Notes under the pieces: model-generated
What the model was told of the DNA's origin: nothing
Databases searched by the model: none
What the model saw: the letters and a program-made list of their open reading frames with translations, nothing else
Program-made: the position numbers and the translations under genes
In this document: positions 42,396-52,093 of the stretch, in pieces
How the letters are laid out: every line of letters begins with the position of its first letter
Position numbering within the stretch: position 1 is the stretch's first letter
Source of the DNA: Pseudovibrio denitrificans JCM 12308
Lineage (GTDB): Bacteria; Pseudomonadota; Alphaproteobacteria; Rhizobiales; Stappiaceae
Direction: 5' to 3'
DNA: 64,000 nt
Assembly (NCBI RefSeq): GCF_001310815.1
Contig: NZ_BAZK01000015.1
Coordinates: forward strand, 60,036 to 124,035

Positions 42396-43430
42396 TTATC
42401 CCCCCGTCATACTCATATGACGAGAAACAGATCCAGACTTGTTATCTCGATCGATAATAAAGTCATGCCCTTTCGGCTTTCGTGCAATCGCTGATTCAAT
42501 CGCTTCCGAAAGCACTTCATTTCCTTCAGATGCGCGAAGTGCAGCACGAAGATCTTTCTGGTCTTCCTGGCCCAGGCACATGAACAGCTGGCCGGTACAC
42601 GTCACACGCACACGGTTGCAGCTTTCGCAGAAGTTGTGTGTCATTGGCGTAATAAAGCCGAGACGACCACCAGTTTGCTCAATCCGCATGTAACGGGCAG
42701 GGCCGCCGGTCTTGTATGGAATGTCTGTCAGTGTGTACTTGGCTGAGAGAGCTTTGCGCACATCGCTCAAAGGCAGATACTGTTCGTTTCGGTCGCCATC
42801 AATCTCACCCAAAGGCATCGTTTCAATGAAGGTGAGGTCGTGACCACGTTCGTGCGCCCATTCCAGCATTGGAATAAGCTCATCTTCGTTGAAGTTCTTC
42901 AGTGCGACAGCGTTAAGCTTGATTTTAAGGCCTGCCTTCTGAGCAGCCTCAATCCCGCTAAATACTTTCTGGATATCGCCCCAACGTGTAACGTCCTTGA
43001 ACTTCTCAGCGTCCAACGTGTCAAGGGAAACGTTAATGCGGCGAACCCCTGCTTCAAACAGCTCTTCGGCATATCGCTCAAGCTGTGTGCCGTTCGTTGT
43101 AATCGTGAGTTCATCTAAAGCACCGCTATCCAGATGGCGCTTGAGGCCGCGGATAAAGCTCATAATGTTTTTACGGACGAGCGGCTCACCACCTGTCAGA
43201 CGGATTTTCCGAACGCCTTTTTCGATGAAAACGGTGCAAAGGCGATCAAGCTCTTCCAGCGAAAGTACGTCTTTCTTTGGCAAGAAGGTCATGTGCTCTG
43301 ACATGCAGTATACGCAGCGCAGGTCGCAGCGATCAGTCACAGAGACGCGAAGATACGTCACGGCGCGGCCGAACGGGTCAATCAATGCTGGGTGCGCACC
43401 CTGCTGTTTGTCCTCGGCATACTGCCCCAT
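42396..43430 (-). CDS. moaA: MoaA, GTP 3',8-cyclase
   Basis: The 344-residue radical SAM enzyme has the cluster motif [11 protein letters not shown] near residue 33 and [10 protein letters not shown] near 79. The second cluster motif is [20 protein letters not shown] near 265, and the essential GG tail ends the protein. It makes the precursor of pyranopterin for the molybdenum cofactor. The ATG at 43430 has GGAGG five bases upstream; a GTG four codons earlier lies within that site. It is convergent with flp and sits about 7 kb from moeA/mobA. Confidence 0.96.
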   Translation of the reverse strand: MGQYAEDKQQGAHPALIDPFGRAVTYLRVSVTDRCDLRCVYCMSEHMTFLPKKDVLSLEELDRLCTVFIEKGVRKIRLTGGEPLVRKNIMSFIRGLKRHLDSGALDELTITTNGTQLERYAEELFEAGVRRINVSLDTLDAEKFKDVTRWGDIQKVFSGIEAAQKAGLKIKLNAVALKNFNEDELIPMLEWAHERGHDLTFIETMPLGEIDGDRNEQYLPLSDVRKALSAKYTLTDIPYKTGGPARYMRIEQTGGRLGFITPMTHNFCESCNRVRVTCTGQLFMCLGQEDQKDLRAALRASEGNEVLSEAIESAIARKPKGHDFIIDRDNKSGSVSRHMSMTGG

Positions 43431-43619
43431 GGAAACCTCCACTTCCGTCTCTCTGAAACCGTCGAATTTAACAATTCTAATGTAGTACGCAATGAGTTAG
43501 CGTCAATCCATCAGTAAGGAGTTCCAGTGGATTTACCTAGGAAAATATCTTAGAACCACAGGTATAATTCCTAGATCATCAATACTGAGTTCCGTGAACT
43601 TGGGCAAGGACAAAAAAAT

Positions 43620-43985
43620 ATGTCAGATACACGTTGGCCTACGCAAATTCACTTAAAAAACAATGGAAAAAATCTTGAAATTACTTTTGATGACGGCCTC
43701 GAAGTCTCGTTTACCTCGGAGTTTCTGCGGGTGATGTCACCCTCTGCAGAGGTTCAGGGCCATACGCCAGATCAAAGAAAAGTGATTGCAGGAAAGCAGG
43801 ATGTCTCGATTATCGGTGTTGATCGGGTCGGAAATTACGCAGTTAAACTGACATTTGATGATCTGCACGATACCGGCATTTTCACCTGGGCGTACTTCCA
43901 GGAGATGGAAGAGCAACGAGATTTTTTGTGGAATCGTTATCTGAAAGAACTGGAAGAACGTGGGCTCTCAAGAGAGCTTGGCTAA
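43620..43985 (+). CDS. DUF971 domain protein
   Basis: The 121-residue protein matches the DUF971 (gamma-butyrobetaine hydroxylase N-terminal-like) fold: PTQIHLKNNGKNLEITFDDG near residue 7, then VGNYAVKLTFDDLHDTGIFT with the zinc or iron-coordinating histidine-rich sheet, and a long carboxyl helix. Short stand-alone DUF971 proteins often neighbour moaA or Mrp genes, as here, and are suspected Fe-S helpers, which is inference. It is divergent from moaA. Confidence 0.85.
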   Translation: MSDTRWPTQIHLKNNGKNLEITFDDGLEVSFTSEFLRVMSPSAEVQGHTPDQRKVIAGKQDVSIIGVDRVGNYAVKLTFDDLHDTGIFTWAYFQEMEEQRDFLWNRYLKELEERGLSRELG

Positions 43986-43987
43986 AA

Positions 43988-44008
43988 GGGCTGGCGAGCA
44001 ACCAGCCC
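43988..44008. terminator. convergent terminator after DUF971 and YkuD genes
   Basis: GGGCTGG and CCAGCCC form a perfect 7-bp stem with a 7-base loop. On the minus strand TTTT follows. It is between the two convergent genes. Confidence 0.8.
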
Positions 44009-44016
44009 CAAGCATT

Positions 44017-44613
44017 TTAGCGTAGAACGACAACCTTCGTGCCAACGTTGACGTTGTCATAGAGGTGAATGACGTCTTCGTTTGCCATTCTGATGCAGCC
44101 TGAAGATACAGCAGAACCGATAGTCCATGGCTCGTTGGAGCCGTGAATACGATAGATCGTGCTACCGATATACATGGCTCGTGCACCAAGTGGGTTGTTC
44201 GGGCCACCTTTCATGAAGGAAGGCAGGATGCGGCCTTTGCGGCGCTCACGTTCGATCATGACCTTCGGTGGTGTCCAGCTTGGCCATTCAGCCTTACGGG
44301 TGATGCGGTGTGTACCTGCCCACTGGAAGCCTTCGCGTCCGACGCCAACACCATAAACCATGGCGGTACCGTTACCACGGATATGATAAAGACGACGATC
44401 TTTCGTGCTGATCACAATAGTGTTCGGACCGTAAGAGCCATTGTAGCGGACTTGCTTGCGTTTGATGGGAGACTTGCCGTGTTGAGCGGAGCCATAAGTC
44501 ACCCACTTCTTGGATGCATGATCAAAGAACTTTCCAGAAGCCGCAGCGTCTGCCTGTGTTCCGGTAAATAGTGCTGCAAAGCAAAGTGCAACACTCGCGA
44601 TAAGTATGCGCAT
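44017..44613 (-). CDS. L,D-transpeptidase (YkuD domain)
   Basis: The 198-residue periplasmic enzyme has a signal peptide (MRILIASVALCFAALFTGTQ, then ADAAA). Its YkuD domain ends in the catalytic motif HGSNEPWTIGSAVSSGCIRM near residue 158, with the histidine, the SxGC cysteine and the arginine. It forms or exchanges 3-3 peptidoglycan crosslinks or attaches lipoproteins to the wall. It is transcribed alone and converges on the DUF971 gene. Confidence 0.93.
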   Translation of the reverse strand: MRILIASVALCFAALFTGTQADAAASGKFFDHASKKWVTYGSAQHGKSPIKRKQVRYNGSYGPNTIVISTKDRRLYHIRGNGTAMVYGVGVGREGFQWAGTHRITRKAEWPSWTPPKVMIERERRKGRILPSFMKGGPNNPLGARAMYIGSTIYRIHGSNEPWTIGSAVSSGCIRMANEDVIHLYDNVNVGTKVVVLR

Positions 44614-44925
44614 TGAATACCCCCTGGGATATTGTTGTTTGTTTTATCTCGTTTGCATGAGGGAATATATGCAGCGAGTAGGGAGACGCTCGCAGCTTAG
44701 AATGTCAAATCTATTAATTGTTGAAGTAATACAGACTACAACTGCCGCTATATGCTTCTTATAGCAAAGGATTTTACTAGGGATCCATTCGAAGCTGATT
44801 TACATTCGTCTCGAGCTTAATTTGCATCTAGCTAAAACACTAATTAATCGACAAAAGTAAGAGTGAATAATGCTAATTTGATGTTTGATTGATTGAAATT
44901 GTCACGAACTCTGGGCACAAAAAAA
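44614..44925. other. AT-rich intergenic region
   Basis: No gene seen. It contains the YkuD promoter region and is followed by the fumarase terminator. Confidence 0.6.
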
Positions 44926-44945
44926 GGGCACTTCGAAAAGCGCCC
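44926..44945 (-). terminator. intrinsic terminator after fumarase
   Basis: GGGCACTT and AAGCGCCC form an 8-bp stem, with one mismatch, capped by TTCG-type bases. On the minus strand it is followed by TTTTTTTG, 28 bases after the stop. Confidence 0.9.
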
Positions 44946-44973
44946 TAATTCAGTAAATCCAGAGACCGAGTAG

Positions 44974-46608
44974 TTAGCTCAGGTTCAGCTCCTTAAAGAA
45001 GTCGTTGCCTTTGTCGTCAACCACGATGAAGGCAGGGAAGTCTTCCACTTCGATCTTCCAGACGGCTTCCATACCAAGCTCTTCGTACTCAACCACTTCA
45101 ACGCTCTTGATGCAGTCCTGAGCCAGTCGTGCAGCTGGACCACCGATGGAACCCAGATAGAAACCACCATGAGCCTGACAGGCACGTCGTACGCCCGCAG
45201 AGCGGTTACCTTTTGCCAGCATCACCATGGAGCCGCCAGCAGCCTGGAACTGATCGACATATGCGTCCATGCGGCCTGCGGTTGTTGGGCCGAAGGAGCC
45301 GGATGGCATGCCTTCTGGTGTTTTTGCAGGGCCCGCGTAATAGACAGGATGGTTCTTTATGTAATCAGGAAGCGGTTCACCGGCCTCAAGTCGATCACGC
45401 AGCTTCGAGTGTGCAAGGTCGCGGGCTACGATCAACGGGCCAGTCAGCGACAGGCGGGTCTTGGTTGGGTGCTTTGTAAGCTCGCCAAGAATTTCGCTCA
45501 TCGGGCGTGTCAGGTCGATCTTCACGACATCGTCAGAAAGATCATTGTCAGTAACTTCTGGCATGTAAACTTCTGGGTTCCGCTCCAGATCTTCAAGGAA
45601 AATACCTTCCTTGGTGATCTTGCCAGTCGCCTGACGGTCAGCAGAACAGGACACACCAATGCCGATTGGCAAGGATGCGCCGTGGCGTGGCAGGCGGATA
45701 ACACGCACATCGTGACAGAAGTACTTGCCGCCAAACTGAGCGCCAACACCACTTGACTGGGTCAGCTTATGAATTTCAGCTTCCATCTCCAGATCACGGA
45801 AAGCATGACCACCTTCTGAACCTTCAGTCGGTAGCTCGTCCAGATAACGCGCAGATGCAAGCTTCACGGATTTCAGGTTCAGCTCAGCAGAGGTACCACC
45901 AATAACAATTGCCAGATGGTAAGGAGGGCAAGCCGCGGTTCCCAGAGTAAGGATCTTCTCCTTTAGGAACTCAATCATACGATCACGGGTCAGCAGGCTT
46001 GGTGTACCCTGGAAGAGGAAAGTCTTGTTGGCAGACCCGCCGCCTTTTGCCATGAACAAAAACTTGTAGGCATCATCACCCTCAGCATACAACTCAATCT
46101 GAGCCGGCATGTTGTTCTTGGTGTTCTTCTCTTCGAACATGGAGAGAGGTGCCAGCTGGGAGTAGCGCAGATTCTTCTTGAAGTAAGCGTCACGAGCACC
46201 TTCGCCAAGCGCTGCTTCATCGTTGCCATTGGTCCAGACCTTGCGGCCTTTCTTACCCATCACGATCGCTGTGCCGGTGTCCTGACACATAGGCAGAACG
46301 CCAGCTGCTGCAATATTCGCGTTTTTCATGAGATCAAAAGCAACAAACTTGTCGTTTGCAGTTGCTTCAGGATCATCCAGAATTTTCCGCAGCTGCTCAA
46401 GGTGAGAAGGGCGTAGGAAGTGGTTGATGTCTTTAAATGCTTCTTCAGCAAGCAGGCGCAGGCCCTCTTGCTCCACTTTCAGGACTTTTTCTCCGTCAAA
46501 CTCAACTTCGCTAACAAACTCGGAAGTCAGCTTGCGATACGGGGTCTTGTCCTTACCCAATGGAAAAAGAGAGGTGTGAACGTACTCGGGAGCAAGTGTT
46601 TCAGACAT
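44974..46608 (-). CDS. fumA: class I fumarate hydratase (iron-sulfur fumarase)
   Basis: The 544-residue enzyme is the oxygen-sensitive class I fumarase. The alpha part has [18 protein letters not shown] near residue 102 and [20 protein letters not shown] near 228. Beta-domain cysteines and [20 protein letters not shown] near 425 belong to the 4Fe-4S active site. It interconverts fumarate and malate in the TCA cycle. A perfect 16-bp palindrome lies 24-39 bases before the ATG. The start at 46608 is the first before the conserved region. Confidence 0.95.
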   Translation of the reverse strand: MSETLAPEYVHTSLFPLGKDKTPYRKLTSEFVSEVEFDGEKVLKVEQEGLRLLAEEAFKDINHFLRPSHLEQLRKILDDPEATANDKFVAFDLMKNANIAAAGVLPMCQDTGTAIVMGKKGRKVWTNGNDEAALGEGARDAYFKKNLRYSQLAPLSMFEEKNTKNNMPAQIELYAEGDDAYKFLFMAKGGGSANKTFLFQGTPSLLTRDRMIEFLKEKILTLGTAACPPYHLAIVIGGTSAELNLKSVKLASARYLDELPTEGSEGGHAFRDLEMEAEIHKLTQSSGVGAQFGGKYFCHDVRVIRLPRHGASLPIGIGVSCSADRQATGKITKEGIFLEDLERNPEVYMPEVTDNDLSDDVVKIDLTRPMSEILGELTKHPTKTRLSLTGPLIVARDLAHSKLRDRLEAGEPLPDYIKNHPVYYAGPAKTPEGMPSGSFGPTTAGRMDAYVDQFQAAGGSMVMLAKGNRSAGVRRACQAHGGFYLGSIGGPAARLAQDCIKSVEVVEYEELGMEAVWKIEVEDFPAFIVVDDKGNDFFKELNLS

Positions 46609-46631
46609 CTTGGCACTCTCTGGCTATTTTG

Positions 46632-46647
46632 GTGTACAGCTGTACAC
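46632..46647. promoter_or_regulatory. perfect 16-bp palindrome upstream of fumarase
   Basis: GTGTACAGCTGTACAC is fully self-complementary and lies in the promoter/leader of fumA, 24 bases from its ATG. It is a strong operator candidate for an unidentified dimeric regulator. Confidence 0.65.
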
Positions 46648-46682
46648 TGTTGAATTTGCTGAGCGCCGTTTTATAGAGAAAA

Positions 46683-46708
46683 AGCCGGGGGGCAAAGCCC
46701 CTCAGCCT
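46683..46708 (-). terminator. terminator of the YceI/cytochrome b561 operon
   Basis: AGCCGGGGGGC and GCCCCTCAGCCT pair imperfectly around AAA; on the minus strand TTTTTCTCT follows. It lies 84 bases after the stop at 46792. Confidence 0.65.
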
Positions 46709-46791
46709 TCAAAATTCGTCAAATTTACTAGATTACGCCGAATTGACGAGAGACGTGGTGGAAAATGCAAGCCTCTCTCACGGGCAGATCA

Positions 46792-47361
46792 TCAACGTGT
46801 CGCGTAAAGATCCAACTTCACTGTAACTTTGTTGCTGACGGTGCTGTCTGGTACGCCGTCGCCAATCTTGAAGTCACCGCGTGAAAGTGTGGCTTCCCCA
46901 ACAGCATGAGCAGTGTCACCTTCAATGGTCAAAGTGAACGGAAGGAACACAGCAATCTTGGCGCCTTTGAGCTCCAACGTGCCAGCTGCTTCATAAAGAT
47001 CACCGCCCGCAGGAACCACATTGTCAACGCGGAAGATGGCATCTGGGTAGCTGGAAATGTCCAACCACTGTGCAGTGGTGATCGCACCAGCTGCCTGAGC
47101 GTCTTCTGTCTTCACGCTTCCGGTGATGATGGTGGCCTGAATCTGAGCGTTCTCAAGATCAGCTTTGTCGAAGATGATCTTTGCATTCCAGGTTGCAAAT
47201 GTACCGGTAACGGTGTTCCCGTTATTGATGACTTCAAAGCCAAGCGTACTTTTGTTGCGATCTACGTACCATTCTTCAGCAGAGGCTGTAGAAGCGGCTG
47301 CTACCAGAATGAATGCCAAAATTGCGCTGGCTTTAAAGAACAAGTCGGTCAATCGTTTCAT
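46792..47361 (-). CDS. YceI family periplasmic protein, copy 1
   Basis: The 189-residue protein has a signal peptide (ILAFILVAAASTASA) and the YceI lipocalin-like barrel. STLGFEVINNGNTVTGTFAT lies near residue 38, and TLSRGDFKIGDGVP, the characteristic RxDFGxG turn region, near 160. YceI proteins bind isoprenoid or quinone-like lipids in the periplasm. It is the last gene of a three-gene set: a second YceI, then cytochrome b561, then this one. The 21-base gap from the b561 stop supports co-transcription. Confidence 0.9.
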   Translation of the reverse strand: MKRLTDLFFKASAILAFILVAAASTASAEEWYVDRNKSTLGFEVINNGNTVTGTFATWNAKIIFDKADLENAQIQATIITGSVKTEDAQAAGAITTAQWLDISSYPDAIFRVDNVVPAGGDLYEAAGTLELKGAKIAVFLPFTLTIEGDTAHAVGEATLSRGDFKIGDGVPDSTVSNKVTVKLDLYATR

Positions 47362-47382
47362 AGTTTTCTCCGGATCCTCAAA

Positions 47383-47952
47383 TTAAGCCTTTGAGGACAA
47401 CATACGCTGTAAGACTTTATCCTTGGATATGAAGTAGTGCTTAAGGGCAGCTCCAACATGAGCGAGGATCACTGCGATAAACGCATACGCAGCCCAGCCA
47501 TGCACTGCGGTGAAGAACGCAGACACATCCGCTTTTTGCCCCAAAAACTCAGGTGTTGGTAGGTGCGGAATCTCAAAGAGGTTAAAGAACACTGACGGAA
47601 GACCCAACGGGCTGGATGAAACCAGAAGCCATCCTGTCAGTGGCATAATCAGCATCAGGGCATAAAGGCTGATGTGTCCCAGATGCGCAGCCAGCTTCTC
47701 CCAGCCTGGCATCTCAGTAGGCAGATCTGGGGTGATGCTTGTAATTTTCCAGAGAATGCGCAGCGCAACAAGTGCCAGAACGACAAAGCCAATGGATTTG
47801 TGAAGCTGATAAAGAGAGTAGGTTGCTGGCTCAAAAATTGGCAGGGTCACCATGTAGAGACCAAACCCAAGCATACCAATAATGAGCGTGGCTATGGTCC
47901 AGTGCAACGTGATCGCAACAATGCCATAGGCTGATCGTGTATTTCTGATCAT
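47383..47952 (-). CDS. cytochrome b561 family protein
   Basis: The 189-residue membrane protein has four helices with heme-ligand histidines: ITLHWTIATLIIG near residue 14, LYQLHKSIGFVVLAL near 48, and VHGWAAYAFIAVILAHVG near 148. The di-heme protein takes electrons from the quinol pool and may reduce periplasmic partners such as superoxide. It lies between two YceI genes, a common pairing in proteobacteria, since quinone-binding YceI could supply its substrate. The gaps are 21 bases to the next gene and 97 bases from the upstream one. Confidence 0.92.
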   Translation of the reverse strand: MIRNTRSAYGIVAITLHWTIATLIIGMLGFGLYMVTLPIFEPATYSLYQLHKSIGFVVLALVALRILWKITSITPDLPTEMPGWEKLAAHLGHISLYALMLIMPLTGWLLVSSSPLGLPSVFFNLFEIPHLPTPEFLGQKADVSAFFTAVHGWAAYAFIAVILAHVGAALKHYFISKDKVLQRMLSSKA

Positions 47953-48049
47953 GGAGAAATCCTTTGATCAAGGGAAGGGACGTTACAGCCCCTTCGCCAA
48001 GGTCATATGGCCTGCTGGGGCAATTGCTTCCGCACGCAGGCCAGAACCA

Positions 48050-48626
48050 TTACTTAACGGTCGCTTCGAAGCTGATCTTGATGTTCACTTCGTCAGAAAC
48101 GTAAGGAACAGCCATCGCCATACCGAAGTCGGAGCGCTTGATGGTTGTTGTTGCATCAAGCCAACAGCCTTCTTCTTAGCCATTGGGTGCTCAGCGATTT
48201 GGTTCACAACCACTTCAAGAACAGTTGCTTGGTAACGCCGCGGATCGTCAGGTCACCAGTCACTTCCAGGTTCTTTTCACCAACCTGCTCAACCTTGGTG
48301 GACTTGAATGTTGCGGATGGGAATTTTGCAACGTCGAAGAAATCAGCGCTCTTCAGATGCTCATCGCGTTTTGCCCAGAAGGTATCGAGGGAGTTTACAT
48401 CAATCTCAACATCAACTTTGGAGTTCGCTGGGTTTTCTTCATCAATGATCAGGGTAGGGGTCCAGGTGCCAAAGCGACCATCAGTGGTGGAATAACCCAG
48501 GTGGTTGTAGTCGAACGCCAGATTTGCGTGGGACATGTCAACGTCGTATGCAACTGGTTCAGCAACTGCTGCTGTTGCGAGGAAAGAAGCTGCAACTGCG
48601 AGCATTCCGAAGCGAACTGATTTCAT
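48050..48626 (-). pseudogene. YceI family periplasmic protein, copy 2, two one-base frameshifts
   Basis: A signal peptide (MKSVRFGMLAVAASFLATAA) and the YceI barrel (YDVDMSHANLAFDYNHLGYS, then GDLTIRGVTKQLFL) are in the first frame, which stops at 48204. Adding one G near 48213 and one T near 48157 restores KVVVNQIAEHPMAKKKAVGF, then DATTTIKRSDFGMAMAVPYV and a proper end at 48050 (192 residues). GGAG precedes the ATG at 48626. This is the first gene of the YceI/b561/YceI operon. The two copies differ clearly in sequence, so it is not a recent duplication. Confidence 0.88.
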
Positions 48627-48912
48627 TGTAATCTCCAATTTCTGTTGAACTGTGAACGTCAAGCTTGGGCATACAATTGGCACATGTTTCGGGAATTGCA
48701 ATTAAACGCATTGTTCAGCCTGAGTGCACAATCACGGAAAAGTCAGCAATAACGCCGATTTTTGCAAACATTGTTACGGAAATGAGTTGTCACTGTGGCA
48801 ACATAATGGAGATTGTAAAACCAGCTGATACAACTGCAAAAATATAAGGGTTTTACATCACGTTTTCGTGTGTGATCTATCAGTTGCTGGCTGTTTGGTA
48901 ACAGCAGAAAAA

Positions 48913-48932
48913 GAGGCACGCCAAGGCGCCTC
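48913..48932 (-). terminator. terminator after the methyltransferase gene
   Basis: GAGG-CA-CGCC and GGCG-CCTC pair with a 2-base bulge. On the minus strand CTTTTTCTG follows, 12 bases after the stop at 48944. Confidence 0.75.
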
Positions 48933-48943
48933 CTGAAACAGCC

Positions 48944-49447
48944 CTAAGGTTTGTATGTGAAGAGAATACCGTTCTTGTCACGCAGAACTTCAAATTTCTC
49001 TTTCTTCAGCGCATCACGCAGATTTGGCAGAACACTCTTATCATCTGCGATAAGCATGTAACCCCCAACACGAAGGTACCCAAGCATACGCTGCAATAGC
49101 TTGACGCGCGCATTGTTTGGCAGCTCGTGGAAAAAACGGTCAGCTACAATCGCATCAAGGTCTTGAGGCGGGGTGTAACCAAGTGCGTCAGCATGGACAA
49201 TCTCAATTGGCAGATTCTCAGCTTCAGCGCGTTCCTGCAGCTGATTTAGGCCAACTTTGGAGCTATCGACCGCAATGACGTTGTAACCGCGTTTGGCGAG
49301 GAAAATTGCATCACGTCCTTGTCCGGCACCCAGATCAAGAATAGTTCCGCTATCGAAATCCAGATTGGAAAACAATGTCGTAAATTGCTTGGAGGTATGG
49401 CCGAAGTAACTTTCGTCCTTGGCGTAAATCTTATCGTATTTCTGCAT
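48944..49447 (-). CDS. class I SAM-dependent methyltransferase (TehB-like)
   Basis: The 167-residue protein has the SAM-binding motif I TILDLGAGQGRDAIFLAKRG near residue 37. An acidic ribose-binding VIAVDSSKVGLNQLQERA and motif IV LDAIVADRFFHELPNN near residue 105 follow. The N terminus KYDKIYAKDESYFGHTSKQF resembles TehB-type enzymes linked to tellurite or general detoxification. The true substrate is uncertain. It stands alone and is followed by a terminator. Confidence 0.85.
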   Translation of the reverse strand: MQKYDKIYAKDESYFGHTSKQFTTLFSNLDFDSGTILDLGAGQGRDAIFLAKRGYNVIAVDSSKVGLNQLQERAEAENLPIEIVHADALGYTPPQDLDAIVADRFFHELPNNARVKLLQRMLGYLRVGGYMLIADDKSVLPNLRDALKKEKFEVLRDKNGILFTYKP

Positions 49448-49503
49448 AACTCAGCCTGCATGGATCTTTAAAGAAAGCATATACAGGATCGCAGAAAATG
49501 AAC

Positions 49504-49534
49504 AAGCCCAACCAGTGAGTTGCCAGCTGGGCTT
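49504..49534 (-). terminator. possible terminator after the acetyltransferase gene
   Basis: AAGCCCA and TGGGCTT pair at the base with imperfect inner pairing. On the minus strand GTTCATTTTC follows. Confidence 0.45.
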
Positions 49535-49540
49535 ATCGTT

Positions 49541-50089
49541 CTAAGTAAAGCTTTGCTTCATGAAAATTGTCGGACTACCCATATATGACCCATCCGTATA
49601 CTTCTCAAAGCCAACTCGCTCAGCAAGGGTGACACTGGCAATGTTTTCTGGCGCAATAATACAATGCGCTTCAGGAAACAAACGGGAGTCCTTCAACCAC
49701 GAAAGACCGAGCTCGACCGCTTCACGCGCATAACCTTTGCCGTGGAACTTGGGAGAGATCACCCAACCGGCTTCAGCCAAGCCATCAAGACTTGGAGTGA
49801 TATCGCGTTTGAAGTCCGAAAAGCCCACATCACCAATCAGCTCGCCTGTATCTTTCTCAATGACAGCCCAGTACCCAAAGCCAGATAGGCTCCAGTGCCC
49901 TGCGTACTTGAGAATACGTCCCCATGTATCTGTAGGACTGGAAGGCTTACCGGAAATGTAGCGCACCACATCTGGATCAGCCCACAAAGCACAGCAGGCG
50001 TCAAAATCGGAGGCCTGGTGTGCACGCATAATGATGCGCTCGCCTTTGAGTGTTGGCGCAGCCGTACAACGTTCTTGTTCTATAATCAC
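49541..50089 (-). CDS. GNAT family N-acetyltransferase (RimJ/RimL-like)
   Basis: The 182-residue protein has the RimJ/RimL-type GNAT fold: LKGERIIMRAHQASDFDACC near residue 15, GYWAVIEKDTGELIGDVGF near 75 and the acetyl-CoA loop ISPKFHGKGYAREAVELGL near 111. It ends with IIAPENIASVTLAERVGF. It may acetylate amino groups on a protein or metabolite. The start is given as the GTG at 50089, eight bases after GGGGA; the TTG at 50104 is possible but has no site. It follows a terminator of gabD, so it is a separate unit. Confidence 0.85.
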   Translation of the reverse strand: MIIEQERCTAAPTLKGERIIMRAHQASDFDACCALWADPDVVRYISGKPSSPTDTWGRILKYAGHWSLSGFGYWAVIEKDTGELIGDVGFSDFKRDITPSLDGLAEAGWVISPKFHGKGYAREAVELGLSWLKDSRLFPEAHCIIAPENIASVTLAERVGFEKYTDGSYMGSPTIFMKQSFT

Positions 50090-50111
50090 GAAAGCAGTCC
50101 CCAAAAGAAAA

Positions 50112-50136
50112 AGCCGGAGTGATGAACACTCCGGCT
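50112..50136 (-). terminator. intrinsic terminator after gabD
   Basis: AGCCGGAGTG and CACTCCGGCT form a perfect 10-bp stem with a 5-base loop. On the minus strand TTTTTCTTTTGG follows, 23 bases after the stop. Confidence 0.93.
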
Positions 50137-50159
50137 CCCCACAAAATTAACAATGAGCT

Positions 50160-51635
50160 TTAAAGGCCAAGCCCACCAATGCAAGAGTATTTAATGTTGA
50201 TGTAGTCATCGATTCCGTATTTGGAACCCTCATTGCCCATGCCGCTATCTTTGTACCCGCCAAACGGTGCATATTCCGTGGTGATCACGCCTTCGTTCAC
50301 ACCCACAAGACCGTACTCAAGGGCTTCCATCACGCGGAAAGTCTGGCCCAGATCTTGCGTGTAGAAGTAACAAGCAAGGCCGTACTCAGTGTCATTGGCC
50401 ATCGCGATGACATCTTCTTCGCTCTCGAACTTGAAGACTGGTGCAAACGGACCGAATGTCTCTTCTTTTGCAACCTTCATGTCAGGTGTCGCGTTCAGCA
50501 GCAAAGTCGGTTCAAAGAAAGTCCCACCCTGTGCATCCAGCTTGCCGCCGGTGACAACGGTTCCACCTTTCTCAACTGCATCTGCAATGAGTTCTTCAAC
50601 TTTCGCAACTGCGCCGCCATCAATCAGCGGACCTTGGTTCACACCCGGCTTCAGGCCATCACCTACACGCAGCTGATCTTCAATCGCTGCCTTCAGTTTG
50701 GCAGAGAATTCTTCATAGATGCCCGCCTGAGCATAGATGCGGTTGGCACATACGCAGGTCTGACCAGAGTTTCTGAACTTAGAGGCGATTGCACCTTCAA
50801 CAGCCTTATCCAGATCAGCTGAATCAAACACGATAAACGGCGCATTGCCGCCAAGTTCCATGGAAACTTTCTTCATGTTTGCCAGGGCTTTGGAAGCCAG
50901 TTGCTTGCCTACCGGAGTGGAACCGGTGAAGGTGATTTTGCGAATCTTCTCGTTCTCGCAAAGCTCATCAGCAATCTGAGCTGCAGAGCCTGTGATGATG
51001 TTGATGACACCAGCAGGAATACCAGCCTTCTCAGCAAGTTCACCAAGGATCAAAGCGGAGTAAGGGGTCTGGCTTGCAGGCTTGGCAACAACCGTACAGC
51101 CGGAACCAAGAGCGGCGGCGAGCTTGCGGCCCAGCATGGAGCTTGGGAAGTTCCATGGAGTAATTGCGCCAACAACACCCACAGGCTCTTTGGTCACCAT
51201 GATGCGGCGGTCCTTCCACGGAGAAGGGATCACATCGCCGTAAACGCGCTTGCCTTCCTCTGCGAAGAAGCGAATGTAATTGGCTGTAATGGCAACTTCA
51301 CCTGTCGCTTCTGCGAGGGGCTTCCCCATCTCAATAGTCAGCAGTTCGGCAAGTTCTTTCTGGTTCTCAGTAATCACATCAGCCCAACGCAGCATAAGAT
51401 TGCAACGCTCAACCGCAGTCATCTTAGACCAGACCGCAAAGGCAGCCTGTGCCGCATCAATGGCGTCAGCTGTTTCAGGGCGACCAAATCGTGGCACGCG
51501 ACCAATGATTTCACCGGTTGCCGGATTGTTCACTGAGATGGAATTGCTCTCATATCCGCTAACCCATTTGCCTCCTATGAGACAGGCTTCACGAAGGAGC
51601 GGAATTTCTTTGGTAAGTGAGAGTGTTGAACTCAT
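50160..51635 (-). CDS. gabD: GabD, succinate-semialdehyde dehydrogenase
   Basis: The 491-residue aldehyde dehydrogenase has the NAD(P) motif FTGSTPVGKQLASKALANMK near residue 235. The catalytic glutamate lies in SMELGGNAPFIVF (about 260) and the catalytic cysteine in NSGQTCVCANR (about 291). The N-terminal residues (CLIGGKWVSGYESNSISVNN) and the carboxyl GLVGVNEGVITTEYAPFGG are typical of GabD. It oxidises succinate semialdehyde to succinate in GABA use. No gabT is adjacent. A terminator follows. Confidence 0.93.
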   Translation of the reverse strand: MSSTLSLTKEIPLLREACLIGGKWVSGYESNSISVNNPATGEIIGRVPRFGRPETADAIDAAQAAFAVWSKMTAVERCNLMLRWADVITENQKELAELLTIEMGKPLAEATGEVAITANYIRFFAEEGKRVYGDVIPSPWKDRRIMVTKEPVGVVGAITPWNFPSSMLGRKLAAALGSGCTVVAKPASQTPYSALILGELAEKAGIPAGVINIITGSAAQIADELCENEKIRKITFTGSTPVGKQLASKALANMKKVSMELGGNAPFIVFDSADLDKAVEGAIASKFRNSGQTCVCANRIYAQAGIYEEFSAKLKAAIEDQLRVGDGLKPGVNQGPLIDGGAVAKVEELIADAVEKGGTVVTGGKLDAQGGTFFEPTLLLNATPDMKVAKEETFGPFAPVFKFESEEDVIAMANDTEYGLACYFYTQDLGQTFRVMEALEYGLVGVNEGVITTEYAPFGGYKDSGMGNEGSKYGIDDYINIKYSCIGGLGL

Positions 51636-52093
51636 GATTATCTCCTGAATGAAGTCATATCCCGACAGAAATGGGGAAGAGACAGAGAAGCAAGATCGGC
51701 TATTGGCGTAACCCGACTACACATATAAGTGGTAGATCTAGGAAAAACACCTAGTTCCCCTAGGATTTGCAAAGATTGATCCATTCTGCAATGCAAATCC
51801 ATGGTCTAAACCACTGTCTCTTTCTCAATGGATTGCGGATAGATCCAAAACTCACGCAGTTATAAGCCGTTACAGCACAGTCCTTCGGACAGAGCCTGCC
51901 GGAAAAATCTGGAATGATGTCATTCCCGAAATCCCGTTATCCAGTATGTTTCTGCTGTTTTGCCATCCTCGTTTATTGCATGTCTCAATGCATCGAGGTT
52001 TACACGCCAATCGAGAGCAGGCTTCAATTGTGCTCCGGCGCAAAATATGTCACGAGCGATTTGTTAAGAACGCAAATTGTTTAAAGGCGCCTC
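51636..52093. other. divergent intergenic region
   Basis: No credible gene. It contains promoters of gabD and of the Ldh-family gene; no clear operator was seen. Confidence 0.55.
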
